From: Kitasatospora sp. NBC_00315
GTDB taxonomy: Bacteria > Actinomycetota > Actinomycetes > Streptomycetales > Streptomycetaceae
Reading direction: 5' to 3'
Length of the DNA: 64,000 bases
NCBI RefSeq assembly: GCF_041435095.1
Contig: NZ_CP108025.1
Coordinates: forward strand, 7,378,001-7,442,000
Shown: piece after piece, positions 56,463 through 64,000 of the stretch
Numbering within the stretch: position 1 is the first letter of the stretch
Layout of the letters: every line of letters begins with the position of its first letter
Position numbers and translations under genes: made by a program
The notes under the pieces: model-generated
Databases searched by the model: none
The model's input: only the letters and a program-made list of their open reading frames with translations
Told to the model about the DNA's origin: nothing

Positions 56463-57773
56463 ATGACGACCGCGCGTACGGCCACGCCGAGCACCGCCCG
56501 GGCCATCAACGACCGGCTGGCTCTCAACCTGCTGCTCGAACAGGGCCCGCTCACCGCGACCGAGCTGCGCGAGCTCACCGGGCTCTCCCGCCCCACCGTC
56601 TCCGACCTGCTGGAGCGGCTCCAGCGCGGCGGCCTGGTCGCCCAGGCCGGTGAACGCGGTGAGCAGCGCCGGGGGCCGAACGCCCGGCTGTACGCGCTGG
56701 TCGCCTCCCGCGCCCACATCGCCGCGGTCGACGTGCGGTCGGTCGGCGTCAGCCTGGTCGTCGCGGACCTCGCCGGGCGGACCCTCGCCACCGCCGAGAT
56801 CCCCGTCGGCCCGTGGCCGGACGAGGCCGCCGCCCCGGCCGCCGGCTCCGCCGCCCCGGTTGCTGGCTCCGCTGCCCCGGGCCCGGCCGCCGCTGCTGCT
56901 CCGGATCCGGCCTTCGCCGCCCCGGGGCCGGCCGCCCTTGCCGGCCCTCCCGGACTGGCCGCGCAGACTGTACGCACCCTGCTCGCCGTCGCCCGCGAAG
57001 CCGGCGTCGAGCAACTGCACACTGTCGCCGTCGGTGTGCCCGGCCTGGTCGACCCGGCCACCGGGCGGCTCAACAACATCGGCGGCCTGCCCGCCTGGCA
57101 CGCCGAGCTGCTCGCCGCGCTGCGCGACCTGCCCGACACCGCACTGATCCTGGAGAACGAGGTCAACCTCGCCGGCATCAGCGAGCACCGGATCGGCGCC
57201 GCCCGTGACCGGGACACCTTCGTGCTGCTCTGGCTCGGTCACGGTGTCGGCGCCTGCGTGGTGCTGGACGGCAGACTGCGGCGCGGCGCCTCCGGCGGCA
57301 CCGGGGAGATCGGCTTCCTCCCGGTGCCCGGCACCGGCGGGCTCCCCAGCTCCTCGGGTTGTGAGGGCGGCTTCCACGCCCTGGTGGGCAGCCGGGCCGT
57401 CTGCGCGCTCGCCCGCGACCACGGACTACCGGCCGACCCCGCGGACGACGCGCCCGCCGCCGAGGCGGTCGTCCAGGCCGCGATCGCGGCCGGCCGGGCC
57501 GGCGAGGCCTTCCTCGACGAGTTCGCCGGGCGGGTGGCCGTGGGCGTGGCGGCCCTCTGCGTGGTGCTGGATCCCGGCTGCGTGGTGCTCGGCGGAGAGG
57601 TCGGCCGGGCGGGCGGCGCCGAACTCGCCGGGCGGGTCGGCCGGCGGCTGGCCGAGATCTCCCCGCTGCGCACCGAGGTACGGGCCGGCCTGGTCGGCGG
57701 CGGCGCGGTGCTCGGCGGAGCCGTCCTCACCGCCGGTGACGCCGCCCGCCGGGAGCTCTTCGGCGGCCCCTGA
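56463..57773 (+). CDS. ROK-family transcriptional regulator
   Basis: 436 residues from the ATG at 56463, preceded by GGAAGGA. The winged-helix region (about 15-70) contains LTATELRELTGLSRPTVSDLLERL, with core GLSRPTVSDLL. The ROK domain has LGHGVGACVVLDG and GGTGEIGFLPV. The usual CxCGxxGC zinc cluster is replaced by SSGCEGGFHALVG, so metal binding may be lost. A Pro/Ala-rich insert of about 45 residues lies in the first lobe (roughly 125-170), like that of the ROK protein at 22784. It likely represses the divergent MFS gene. Confidence 0.92.
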   Translation: MTTARTATPSTARAINDRLALNLLLEQGPLTATELRELTGLSRPTVSDLLERLQRGGLVAQAGERGEQRRGPNARLYALVASRAHIAAVDVRSVGVSLVVADLAGRTLATAEIPVGPWPDEAAAPAAGSAAPVAGSAAPGPAAAAAPDPAFAAPGPAALAGPPGLAAQTVRTLLAVAREAGVEQLHTVAVGVPGLVDPATGRLNNIGGLPAWHAELLAALRDLPDTALILENEVNLAGISEHRIGAARDRDTFVLLWLGHGVGACVVLDGRLRRGASGGTGEIGFLPVPGTGGLPSSSGCEGGFHALVGSRAVCALARDHGLPADPADDAPAAEAVVQAAIAAGRAGEAFLDEFAGRVAVGVAALCVVLDPGCVVLGGEVGRAGGAELAGRVGRRLAEISPLRTEVRAGLVGGGAVLGGAVLTAGDAARRELFGGP

Positions 57774-57812
57774 GCGACCGGAAGGGTCTGTGACCGGAAC
57801 GGCCGCCGGCGC

Positions 57813-58097
57813 TCAGGGCCGGCCGCTCACCAGGGCGGGCCGGGCGTCCGGTGCGGTGCCGGTCCCGGACGGCGCGGACAGTGCGGGCGTGCCGAGGACC
57901 ACCGCCGCGACCAGTCCGGCCAGCAGGACCAGGCCGACCGCGGCCCGTCCGCACGCCGTCCGCAGCGGGACCCGCTCGCGGCCGGGCGGTGCGATGTTGC
58001 TCGTGTAGCCGTCGCTTCGCACGGACGGCGCGCGTCCCTGCCGCCGTCCGGCCTCGGCGACGAACGCGAACGGGACGGGCTCCGCCGTCTGGGCCAT
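57813..58097 (-). CDS. Small single-pass membrane protein, function unknown
   Basis: 94 residues from the ATG at 58097, with GAGAGGA ten bases upstream. The N-terminal half is soluble (MAQTAEPVPFAFVAEAGRRQ), followed by one hydrophobic helix (AAVGLVLLAGLVAAVVLG, about 55-75) and a short outer tail. I do not recognise the family; proteins of this form are common next to Streptomyces regulators. It converges on the ROK gene, leaving 39 bp between. Confidence 0.7.
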   Translation of the reverse strand: MAQTAEPVPFAFVAEAGRRQGRAPSVRSDGYTSNIAPPGRERVPLRTACGRAAVGLVLLAGLVAAVVLGTPALSAPSGTGTAPDARPALVSGRP

Positions 58098-58136
58098 GGT
58101 GCCGGGTCCTCTCGATGTCGTCCGCGTCGCCTGCGT

Positions 58137-58232
58137 TGTCCGCGCCGTGCGTCCGGGTGTCCGCGCCGTGCGGTCGGGGTGTCCGGGGCGTTCGCGCCGT
58201 ACGGTCGGGGCGTGCGTCCGGGGCGTGCGTCC
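58137..58232. repeat. Direct repeats in a 369-bp intergenic region
   Basis: TGTCCGCGCCGTGCG occurs at 58137-58151 and 58158-58172; GGGGCGTGCGTCC occurs twice in tandem at 58207-58232. They lie in the gap 58098-58466 between divergent genes, which otherwise shows only GC-rich sequence and a short AT-rich patch (58316-58330) that may hold a promoter. Confidence 0.8.
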
Positions 58233-58466
58233 GGGGTTGCCGCGCACCCTGCGGTGTGCGGTGTGCGGTCGGTGCGCCGGTCCACGACGCGTCCGAACAC
58301 GGCCGCTGTCCGTTTTCCATAGTTTACGTGGGAAAAGCGCGTGAACATCCCTCGGTGGATCCCTTCGCGCGGCGGGCGAACCCGGCGCTCCACTTGGCCG
58401 ACGGCCCGTCGCGTACGGCAGGATGGCGGCGACAACGAATCGCCGACACACCGCCAGGAGTCGCTC

Positions 58467-58877
58467 ATGGGCCTGCCCGCGCCGGTCAACCCGTACCGCA
58501 TCGGCGAGGCCGCGGCGATGCTCGGGGTCAGTGCCGACACGATGCGCAGGTGGGTGGACGCCGGGCGGGTCGCGGCCGAGCGCGACGAGCACGGGCACCG
58601 GATCATCCCCGGTGCGCAGCTCGCCGCCTTCGCCCGGGAGCTGGCCCGCAGCGAGAACCCGGAGACGGGTCGGCCGTCCTCGGCCCGCAACCGCTTCCCC
58701 GGCATCGTGACGGACGTGGTGCTCGGCGACGTCGCGGCACAGGTCGAGATCCAGGCCGGCCCCTTCCGGGTGGTCTCGCTGATCAGCCGGGAGTCGGCCG
58801 AGGAACTCGGGCTGGTGGCCGGGGCCGCCGCGACCGCCGTGATCAAGTCGACCAACGTGATGGTCGAGCTCGCCTGA
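58467..58877 (+). CDS. HTH-TOBE molybdate/tungstate-binding regulator-like protein
   Basis: 136 residues from the ATG at 58467, with CAGGAG upstream. An excisionase/MerR-like helix-turn-helix (about 8-55: YRIGEAAAMLGVSADTMRRWVDAGRV, core LGVSADTMRRWVD) precedes a TOBE/Mop domain (about 70-136) with NRFPGIVTDVVLG and VIKSTNVMVE. Such small HTH-Mop proteins bind molybdate and are thought to sense or store it. No modABC genes are visible nearby, so its regulon is unknown. Confidence 0.92.
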   Translation: MGLPAPVNPYRIGEAAAMLGVSADTMRRWVDAGRVAAERDEHGHRIIPGAQLAAFARELARSENPETGRPSSARNRFPGIVTDVVLGDVAAQVEIQAGPFRVVSLISRESAEELGLVAGAAATAVIKSTNVMVELA

Positions 58878-59041
58878 GAGCCGGACCGGCTCCCGGACGT
58901 CTCCGACGGTCCGACCCGTCGGGTCCCGGGCCCGCTCGGTCGCCCCGGGGGACTTCGTTCCGCTCCGCCCCACTCTGCTCGGACTCCGCTCGGACTCTCA
59001 CTCGGACCCCCGACCGCCATCAGGAAGAGGTCGCCGCACCC

Positions 59042-59869
59042 ATGGCCCGTCCGCCTCTGCCCGCCGCCTCGCGCAAGGCGTCCCCTCTCCCGGCCCCGGC
59101 CTCCGCGTCCGGCTCCGCGCCCGGAGCCGGGCCCGGGCCCGCGCCCGGCTCCGGGCCTGTCCCGGCCCCCCGCGTGCTGGCGGTGGCCCATCGCGGCGAC
59201 CCGTACCGGTACCGCGAGAACACCCTTCCCTCGATCGGCTCCGCCCTGGCGGCGGGCGCCGACGCCGTCGAGGTCGACGTCCGTCTGACCCGGGACGGTG
59301 TGCCGGTGCTGCTGCACGACGCCACCCTGGAGCGACTCTGGGGCGATCCGCGCGCCGTTCGCTCGGTGACCCTGGAGCAGCTGGAGCACGTCGGTGGGGA
59401 GGTCGGCTCCGGCCTGCGCGTGCCGACCCTCGCCGACGCGGTCAAGACGCTCACCGAGACCCCGGCCGCCCAGCTGCTGATCGACCTCGACGACGCCGGA
59501 CCGGCCGCCGCCGCCTGGGCGACGGTCACCGGTCTCGGGGCCGAACGCCGGGTCGCGTTCTGCGGGCCGGTCGCCGCCATGCTCGCCGTCCGGGACATCG
59601 CGCCGGAGGCCGACATCGCGCTCACCTGGAAGCAGCCCCGGCTGCCGGACCAGGCCCTGTTGGCCGATCTGCGTCCGCACTACCTGAACCCGCCGTTCGG
59701 CCTGGCCACCCCGGAGTTCGTCGCGGCCGCCCACGAGGCCGGACTCTCCGTCAGTACCTGGACGGCCGACCTCCGGCGCACGATGCGCAGGCTTCGTCGG
59801 ACCGGCGTCGACTCGATCACCAGCAACCGCGTCGGCTTGCTTCGGGCCGTGCTGGACGGTGCCCGGTGA
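59042..59869 (+). CDS. Glycerophosphodiester phosphodiesterase
   Basis: 275 residues from the ATG at 59042 with AGGAAGAGG upstream. The first 43 residues are Pro/Ala/Ser/Gly-rich. The GDPD TIM barrel then begins with AHRGDPYRYRENTL (catalytic His 50), continues with EVDVRLTRDGVPVLLHD and ends with STWTADLRRTMRRL and GVDSITSNR. It cleaves glycerophosphodiesters such as glycerophosphocholine to glycerol-3-phosphate and an alcohol. No clear signal peptide is seen, so it is likely cytosolic. It overlaps the following gene by 4 bp (GTGA). Confidence 0.94.
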   Translation: MARPPLPAASRKASPLPAPASASGSAPGAGPGPAPGSGPVPAPRVLAVAHRGDPYRYRENTLPSIGSALAAGADAVEVDVRLTRDGVPVLLHDATLERLWGDPRAVRSVTLEQLEHVGGEVGSGLRVPTLADAVKTLTETPAAQLLIDLDDAGPAAAAWATVTGLGAERRVAFCGPVAAMLAVRDIAPEADIALTWKQPRLPDQALLADLRPHYLNPPFGLATPEFVAAAHEAGLSVSTWTADLRRTMRRLRRTGVDSITSNRVGLLRAVLDGAR

Positions 59870-61152
59870 CCCGGAGACCCGCTACCGGGCCGCCCGGGCC
59901 CGGCGCTCCGACGTCCGATGCTCCGACGTCCGATGTATCGACCTCGGATGCCCCGACCGCCGATGTGTCGGCGTCCGATGTATCGACGTCCGATTTCTCC
60001 GTGACCGCGCGGGCGGGGGCCCGGCGAGGTGTCGGTGCCCCGGTGCTGACCACCCGGGAGCTGGGGCGCGCCCTGCTGGCCCGCCAGCACCTGCTGGAGC
60101 GGTCACCCATGGCGCCCGCCGCGATGGTCGCCCACCTGCTCGGCCTACAGGCCCAGGCCGCGCCCCAGCCGCCCTACCTCGGTCTCTGGTCGCGCCTGGA
60201 CGACTTCGTCCCGGAGCTGCTCACCGAGCTGATCGAGCGGCGCGAGGTGGTCCGGATCGCGCTCCAGCGCGGGACCATCCATCTGGTCACCGCCGAGGAC
60301 TGCCTGACCCTGCGCCCGCTCCTGCAGCCGGTGCTGGACCAGGCGCTGCGCAGCAGCTACGGCAAACGTCTGACGGGCGTCGACCTGGACGCCGTCGCCT
60401 CGGCCGGCCGGGCCCTGGTCGAGGCGCAGCCGCGCACCTTCCAGCAGCTCGGGGAGCTGCTGGCCGAGGACCGGCCGGGCGCCGACCCGGTGGCGCTCGC
60501 GCAGGCCGTCCGCTGTCGGCTGCCGCTCGTCCAGGTGCCGCCGCGCGGGATCTGGGGGCAGGGCGGCCCGGCCGCGCACACCACGGCCGAGCACTGGCTG
60601 GGGCGCGGCCCGGAGCCGGATCCGTCGCCGGCGCGGATGGTGCTGCGCTATCTCGCCGCCTTCGGCCCCGCCACGGTGGCCGACGTGCAGAAATGGTGCG
60701 GGCTGACCCGGCTCGGACGGGTTCTCGCCGAACTCGCCCCGCACCTGACGACCTTCCAGGACGAGCGGGGCCGACTGCTGTACGACCTGCCGGACGCACC
60801 CCGGCCCGAGGAGGCCACCCCGGCGCCGGTCCGGCTGGTCGCGCCGTTCGACAACCTGCTGCTCTCGCACGCCGACCGCAGTCGGATCCTGCCGGAGGAG
60901 CACCGGTCGCGGGTGATGACCGTGAACGGGCTCATCCCCGGGACGCTGCTGGTCGACGGCTTCGTGGCCGGGAGCTGGGAGCTGACGGAGGGCCGAGGCG
61001 GCCGCGCCGGTGCTGAGAAGCGGGTGGTCCGGGTGCGTCCGTACGTCCCGCTGGGCCGGCGGGACGCGGCAGCGGCCGAGGCGGAGGCCGGGAGGTTGCT
61101 GGACTTCGCAGGCGGCGGGGACGTCCGGATCGAGGCCCCGGCGGGGGCGTGA
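59866..61152 (+). CDS. Winged-helix DNA-binding (HTH_42/AlkX-like) protein
   Basis: 428 residues from a GTG overlapping the GDPD stop. Residues 14-43 are six five-residue repeats of the form A/V-P/S-T/A-S/A-D. The rest matches the winged-helix DNA-binding family of AlkX type: LGRALLARQHLLERS, GLQAQAAPQPPYLGLWSR, LQRGTIHLVTAEDC and a late APFDNLLLSHADRSRI. Relatives are DNA glycosylase-like proteins implicated in repair of alkylated or crosslinked DNA, but the family is poorly characterised. Confidence 0.88.
   Translation: MTRRPATGPPGPGAPTSDAPTSDVSTSDAPTADVSASDVSTSDFSVTARAGARRGVGAPVLTTRELGRALLARQHLLERSPMAPAAMVAHLLGLQAQAAPQPPYLGLWSRLDDFVPELLTELIERREVVRIALQRGTIHLVTAEDCLTLRPLLQPVLDQALRSSYGKRLTGVDLDAVASAGRALVEAQPRTFQQLGELLAEDRPGADPVALAQAVRCRLPLVQVPPRGIWGQGGPAAHTTAEHWLGRGPEPDPSPARMVLRYLAAFGPATVADVQKWCGLTRLGRVLAELAPHLTTFQDERGRLLYDLPDAPRPEEATPAPVRLVAPFDNLLLSHADRSRILPEEHRSRVMTVNGLIPGTLLVDGFVAGSWELTEGRGGRAGAEKRVVRVRPYVPLGRRDAAAAEAEAGRLLDFAGGGDVRIEAPAGA
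59905..59994 (+). repeat. Six 15-bp in-frame repeats in the winged-helix gene
   Basis: The units encode APTSD, APTSD, VSTSD, APTAD, VSASD and VSTSD. The first two are identical at DNA level and the others differ at several positions. They form an acidic, Ser/Thr-rich flexible leader, a length-variable tract in all likelihood. Confidence 0.92.
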
Positions 61153-61325
61153 CCCCCTTAGACCGTCCGGTCGTCCGGTCGTCCGGTCGCGCGGTCCGGC
61201 GGTCCCAGCGGTCCCGGCCACGCCCGGGACCCGTGGTGCCGGTATTCCGTCAGATGATGTGCTGATATGTCCTGGTCTGCGGCCATCGGAGCGGACGGGG
61301 CACATCGAACGGCGTCGGAGGCGGG

Positions 61326-62483
61326 ATGTCAGCAGCGGACCCACCGGATCGACGACCCTCGCCCGACCAGCCGCCGGCGCGCGCCCCCGGAGGAGACCGC
61401 CCGCCGTACGGCGGTCTGCCGCCGGCCGTCCGCACGGCCGCCGCCTGGTCGATCGCGGTGATCCTCTTCGTCACCGTCGGCGCGCTTGTCGTCTACGCCT
61501 TCGTCGCCCTGCGGGCGGCCACCATTCCGCTGATCATGGCGCTGCTCGGCACCGCGCTGCTGCACCCGGTGATGCCCTGGCTGCTCCGGCGCGGATTCGG
61601 TCGAGGGGCGGCGGCGGCCCTGACCTGCGTCGTCCTGGTGGTGGCGGTCGGCGGGGTGATCGCGCTGCTGGTCAACTCCCTCGCGCACAGTGCCCCGCAG
61701 ATCGCCTCCTCGCTCCGGGACGCCGGAAACCAGCTCGCCGACTGGCTCGGCCCGACCGGCGCGAGGATCCAGGACTCGCTGAAGAACGCCGCCGGCGAGG
61801 GCACCTCCCTGGTGAGCTCGCTGGCCGGGGGCGTGCTCTCCGGCCTCGGCGTGGCGGTGCAGCTCATCACGAGCGGCGTGCTGGCCCTCGCCCTGGTCTT
61901 CTTCTTCCTCCGGGACGGCCATCGCACCGGCGACACCGTCCGTGCCTACCTGGCCGGGCACCATGCGGAGACGGTGATCGACTGCGGGCAGGAGGCGTTC
62001 TTCGCCATGTCCGGCTTCATGCGCGGCACCACGATCATCGCCCTGATCGACGCTCTCTTCATCACCATCGGCCTGCTCGTCCTCGGCGTGCCCGGCGCGC
62101 CCGGTCTCGGCGCCCTGGTCTTCATCGGCGCCTACATCCCGTTCATCGGCGCCTTCCTGTCCGGGACGGTGGCCGTCCTGGTCGCGCTCGCCGACGGCGG
62201 CCTGGCCACCGCGCTGTGGGCCCTCGGCATCGTGCTGGCCGTCCAGGCGATCGAGGGCAACGTCCTCCAGCCGCTCATCCAGAGCCGGACCGTCCAGCTG
62301 CACCCGGCCACCATCATGTTCGCCGTGGTGGCCGGCGCGGGCGTGGCCGGGGCGATCGGAGCCCTGCTCGCGGTTCCGCTCAGCGCCGCCGGCGTCGGCA
62401 TCATCTCAGTCCTGCGCGGGACGGCCGAGCCCGGCACCCGCCGCCGGCGCGGCGCGCCGAAGCCGGACGGCGACGGCGCCTGA
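61326..62483 (+). CDS. AI-2E-family transporter (PerM/YdiK-like)
   Basis: 385 residues, ATG with GGAGG upstream. Seven to eight predicted membrane helices and the family motifs FFFLRDGHR, FMRGTTIIALIDALF, GVPGAPGLGALVFIGAYIPFIGAF (by core FIGAYIPFIGAF) and AIEGNVLQPLIQSRTVQLHP. Members move diverse small solutes; the family name comes from one E. coli member and does not show that AI-2 is carried here. Both ends are charged and likely cytosolic. Confidence 0.94.
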   Translation: MSAADPPDRRPSPDQPPARAPGGDRPPYGGLPPAVRTAAAWSIAVILFVTVGALVVYAFVALRAATIPLIMALLGTALLHPVMPWLLRRGFGRGAAAALTCVVLVVAVGGVIALLVNSLAHSAPQIASSLRDAGNQLADWLGPTGARIQDSLKNAAGEGTSLVSSLAGGVLSGLGVAVQLITSGVLALALVFFFLRDGHRTGDTVRAYLAGHHAETVIDCGQEAFFAMSGFMRGTTIIALIDALFITIGLLVLGVPGAPGLGALVFIGAYIPFIGAFLSGTVAVLVALADGGLATALWALGIVLAVQAIEGNVLQPLIQSRTVQLHPATIMFAVVAGAGVAGAIGALLAVPLSAAGVGIISVLRGTAEPGTRRRRGAPKPDGDGA

Positions 62484-62720
62484 CCCGCCCGCCCGGGCAT
62501 GGGCCGTCCGTCACGGCGCCTGCCGTGGGGCGTGCACCTCGCCGTCAGCCGACCGGGCCGGTCCGAGCAGCGGCGCGCCCGGCACGCTGGGGGAGTGGGA
62601 ACGTCGTCCGCGCAGACCGTCGCCGGGCTCACCACGGGCGGGCTCGCCGCCGCCGGACGACGGGGTACCCACCGGGGACGCCCCGCCGGACCTGACCTGA
62701 CGAAAACGGGAAACGCCCCC

Positions 62721-63062
62721 ATGACGACCACACCGGTGGCCCACGACGACCTGCGTGCCCTCGTGATCAACTGCACCCTCAAGCGCTCGCCCGAGCGCAG
62801 CCACACCGAGGGTCTGATCGATGTCAGCCGAGGCGTCATGGAGCGTCAGGGCGTCCAGGTCGAGGTGCTCCGGGCGGTGGACATCGACATTGCCACGGGC
62901 GTCTGGCCGGACATGACGGAGCACGGCTGGGAGACCGACGAGTGGCCGGTCATCTACAACAAGGTGGAGCAGTACGTCACCGAAGCCTGGTTCTCCAGGA
63001 TGAACTCGGCCCAGCCTGACGATCCATTCCTCCTCATCGCCGCCGAACGCCGGACCGGATAA
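62721..63062 (+). pseudogene. Truncated flavodoxin/NADPH-dependent FMN reductase-like gene
   Basis: The first 82 codons match the start of the gene at 63721 almost exactly (LRALVINCTLKRSPERSHT through DEWPVIYNKV), then the similarity ends at about 62967. The frame runs on for 31 unrelated codons to a stop at 63062. The full family is about 200 residues, so the fold cannot be complete. The ribosome binding site is poor compared with the second copy. A decayed duplicate is the best reading. Confidence 0.85.
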
Positions 63063-63264
63063 CCGGAAGCTGAGGTGTTGCCCAGCGACCGCCGGAGTTC
63101 CACATGCGCACGTGCACCTCGCCCGCAGTACCCGCCAACGATGCGCTCGCCCCGTGCCCGCTCCCTCGGCCAAGTCGCCGCTGCGGCGTGGTCGGCCGGA
63201 TCGATCTCGGGTTTCCCGCGCTCGGAGAAGCGGCAGGCGAACCGTGTTGGCACATAGTCTTGCG

Positions 63265-63588
63265 GGAACCGCCTGCGGCTGCCCACCGACGCTGACTGCT
63301 CGCAGGGCGGCCGCGCTGCGTGGGCTGGGGCCGAAGCCGGACAGCGAGCTGGTCTTCCTCCTCCGTGCCGCTCCGGAACTCGGGTTGTTCTGTCTGACCA
63401 CCTCGTCCCGGGACTTTGCTGGAGACAGTCTCAGGGCACTGGAGGTGCTGCGTCAGGTGCCGTCCCCAGTCCTTTGCCGGCTGGGGATCGAAGTAGTCGA
63501 GTTCAGCACTCCCGACGGCGTCGAAGTGAGCTATCGAAGGCCGACGGTCATGGTTGCCGGCTCCGCGGTGCCACCAGGGGAGGAGTGA
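63265..63588 (+). pseudogene. C-terminal remnant of a recombination directionality factor-like protein
   Basis: From about 63265 the frame reads CGCPPTLTARRAAAL, LGPKPDSELVFLL, PELGLFCLTTSS and LCRLGIEVVEF...VSYRRPTVMV to a stop at 63588. This matches what I remember of the C-terminal half of the phage/integrative-element recombination directionality factors of streptomycetes (PCGCP, GPKP, ELGxF, VSYxRP). The N-terminal half is absent: upstream codons in this frame are not related. I therefore call a remnant, from memory and without a search. The rest of the gap 63063-63720 shows nothing else I can name. Confidence 0.5.
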
Positions 63589-63720
63589 TTGGGGCAGGTG
63601 GCCCAGCGGGAAGGGCGTCTCGGGGCCGGGACTGGTGGAGTGAATCCGTGGCCCCGGTCGAGGGCCGGCTGTCGCGGCGGCCGGGTGCCGTCCGTCCGTG
63701 TTGCTTGAAGGAGATGTGCG

Positions 63721-64000
63721 ATGGCTGACGCCGGAACGTCCTACGGGGATCTGCGCGCCCTGGTGATCAACTGCACCCTGAAGCGGTCGCCGGAGCGCAG
63801 CCATACCCAGGGGCTGATCGACGTGAGCCGGGGCATCATGGAGCGCCAGGGCGTCCAGGTCGAGGTCCTGCGCGCGGTGGACATCGACATCGCCACGGGC
63901 GTCTGGCCGGACATGACGGAACACGGCTGGGACACGGACGAGTGGCCGGTCATCTACAACAAGGTGATGTCGGCCGACATCCTGACGCTAGCTGGGCCTG
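63721..64000 (+). CDS. Flavodoxin/NADPH-dependent FMN reductase-like protein, 3' end outside window
   Basis: 93 codons are visible from an ATG with AAGGAG 12 bases upstream, running off the right edge. LRALVINCTLKRSPERSHTQ is the FMN-phosphate loop of the NADPH-dependent FMN reductase family, and VMSADILTLAGP begins the second strand that is missing from the upstream truncated copy. It is likely a cytosolic flavin-dependent oxidoreductase. Its start is exactly 1,000 bp after that of the truncated copy. Confidence 0.85.
   Translation, partial: MADAGTSYGDLRALVINCTLKRSPERSHTQGLIDVSRGIMERQGVQVEVLRAVDIDIATGVWPDMTEHGWDTDEWPVIYNKVMSADILTLAGP

Larger units (their letters stand above)
62721..63967 (+). 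repeat. Direct repeat: 5' part of an oxidoreductase gene duplicated 1,000 bp apart
   Basis: About 247 bp (62721-62967) recur at 63721-63967 with scattered synonymous changes, so this is an older duplication than the NRPS repeat. The break in the first copy is at the same place where non-homologous sequence and the recombination-factor remnant begin. Confidence 0.85.

Noticed and set aside
54924..57422. In-frame extension of the TVP38-type gene over the MFS and ROK genes
   Set aside because: Non-conserved composition, and it runs antisense or out of frame through two clear genes.
62954..63286. 110-codon frame on the minus strand in the right-end gap
   Set aside because: No recognisable family or start signal; it covers the tail of the truncated gene and the possible element remnant, so it is probably chance.

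Overview
This is a high-GC actinomycete window, most likely Streptomyces or the related Kitasatospora. The evidence is strong G/C bias at third codon positions, frequent GTG starts, many GTGA/ATGA start-stop overlaps, DmdR/IdeR-type iron boxes, a SepF-like division protein and a PAS-GAF-SpoIIE-HATPase phosphatase typical of Streptomyces. I saw no rRNA, tRNA or CRISPR array.

Positions 1-21,500 hold the right-hand part of a mixed catecholate-hydroxamate siderophore locus. An NRPS that starts left of the window carries three A domains with the same apparent specificity code (DMENLGLINK, the N5-hydroxyornithine type). Two of its modules are a near-perfect 3,177-bp tandem repeat. It is followed by an MbtH-like protein, a heterodimeric ABC exporter, a ferric-siderophore reductase and two FecCD permeases. 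A converging operon on the minus strand makes 2,3-dihydroxybenzoate (dhbA-dhbC-dhbE-dhbB) and also encodes the FecE-like ATPase and a GNAT. Two near-consensus iron boxes sit in front of the reductase/permease operon and of the dhb operon. The ornithine monooxygenase, an aryl carrier protein and a binding protein are not in the window and are presumably to the left.

Positions 21,676-30,618 look like a self-contained sulfate-ester/sulfated-glycan system: a formylglycine-generating enzyme, a ROK regulator with an AT-rich palindrome in front, an SsuCBA-like importer, a cytosolic CxPxR sulfatase and a secreted GH43 protein, largely in overlapping genes. This is the most coherent candidate for an undescribed system. 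A serine hydrolase, an SDR and a divergent LysR regulator follow, to 33,860.

Positions 34,084-42,923 form an Atu/Liu-like operon for branched or isoprenoid acyl-CoA breakdown (AtuA-like protein, acyl-CoA carboxylase beta and biotin-carrying subunits, acyl-CoA dehydrogenase, acyl-CoA synthetase), ending in a TetR regulator, with an 18-bp palindrome upstream. galT-galK (no galE) and a converging phosphoglucomutase follow to 47,354, separated by two perfect hairpins.

Positions 47,491-62,483 are chromosomal housekeeping and accessory genes: a zinc-finger-like small protein, the SpoIIE-type phosphatase, a TetR/MFS efflux pair with a perfect operator, SepF-like and DinB-like proteins, a TVP38-type membrane protein, an MFS/ROK divergent pair with an operator, a HTH-TOBE protein, a glycerophosphodiesterase, a winged-helix protein and an AI-2E-family transporter. 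The right end (62,721-64,000) has a truncated copy and, exactly 1,000 bp later, an apparently intact copy of a flavodoxin-like oxidoreductase gene. Between them lies what looks like the C-terminal remnant of a recombination directionality factor, suggesting a decayed integrative element.
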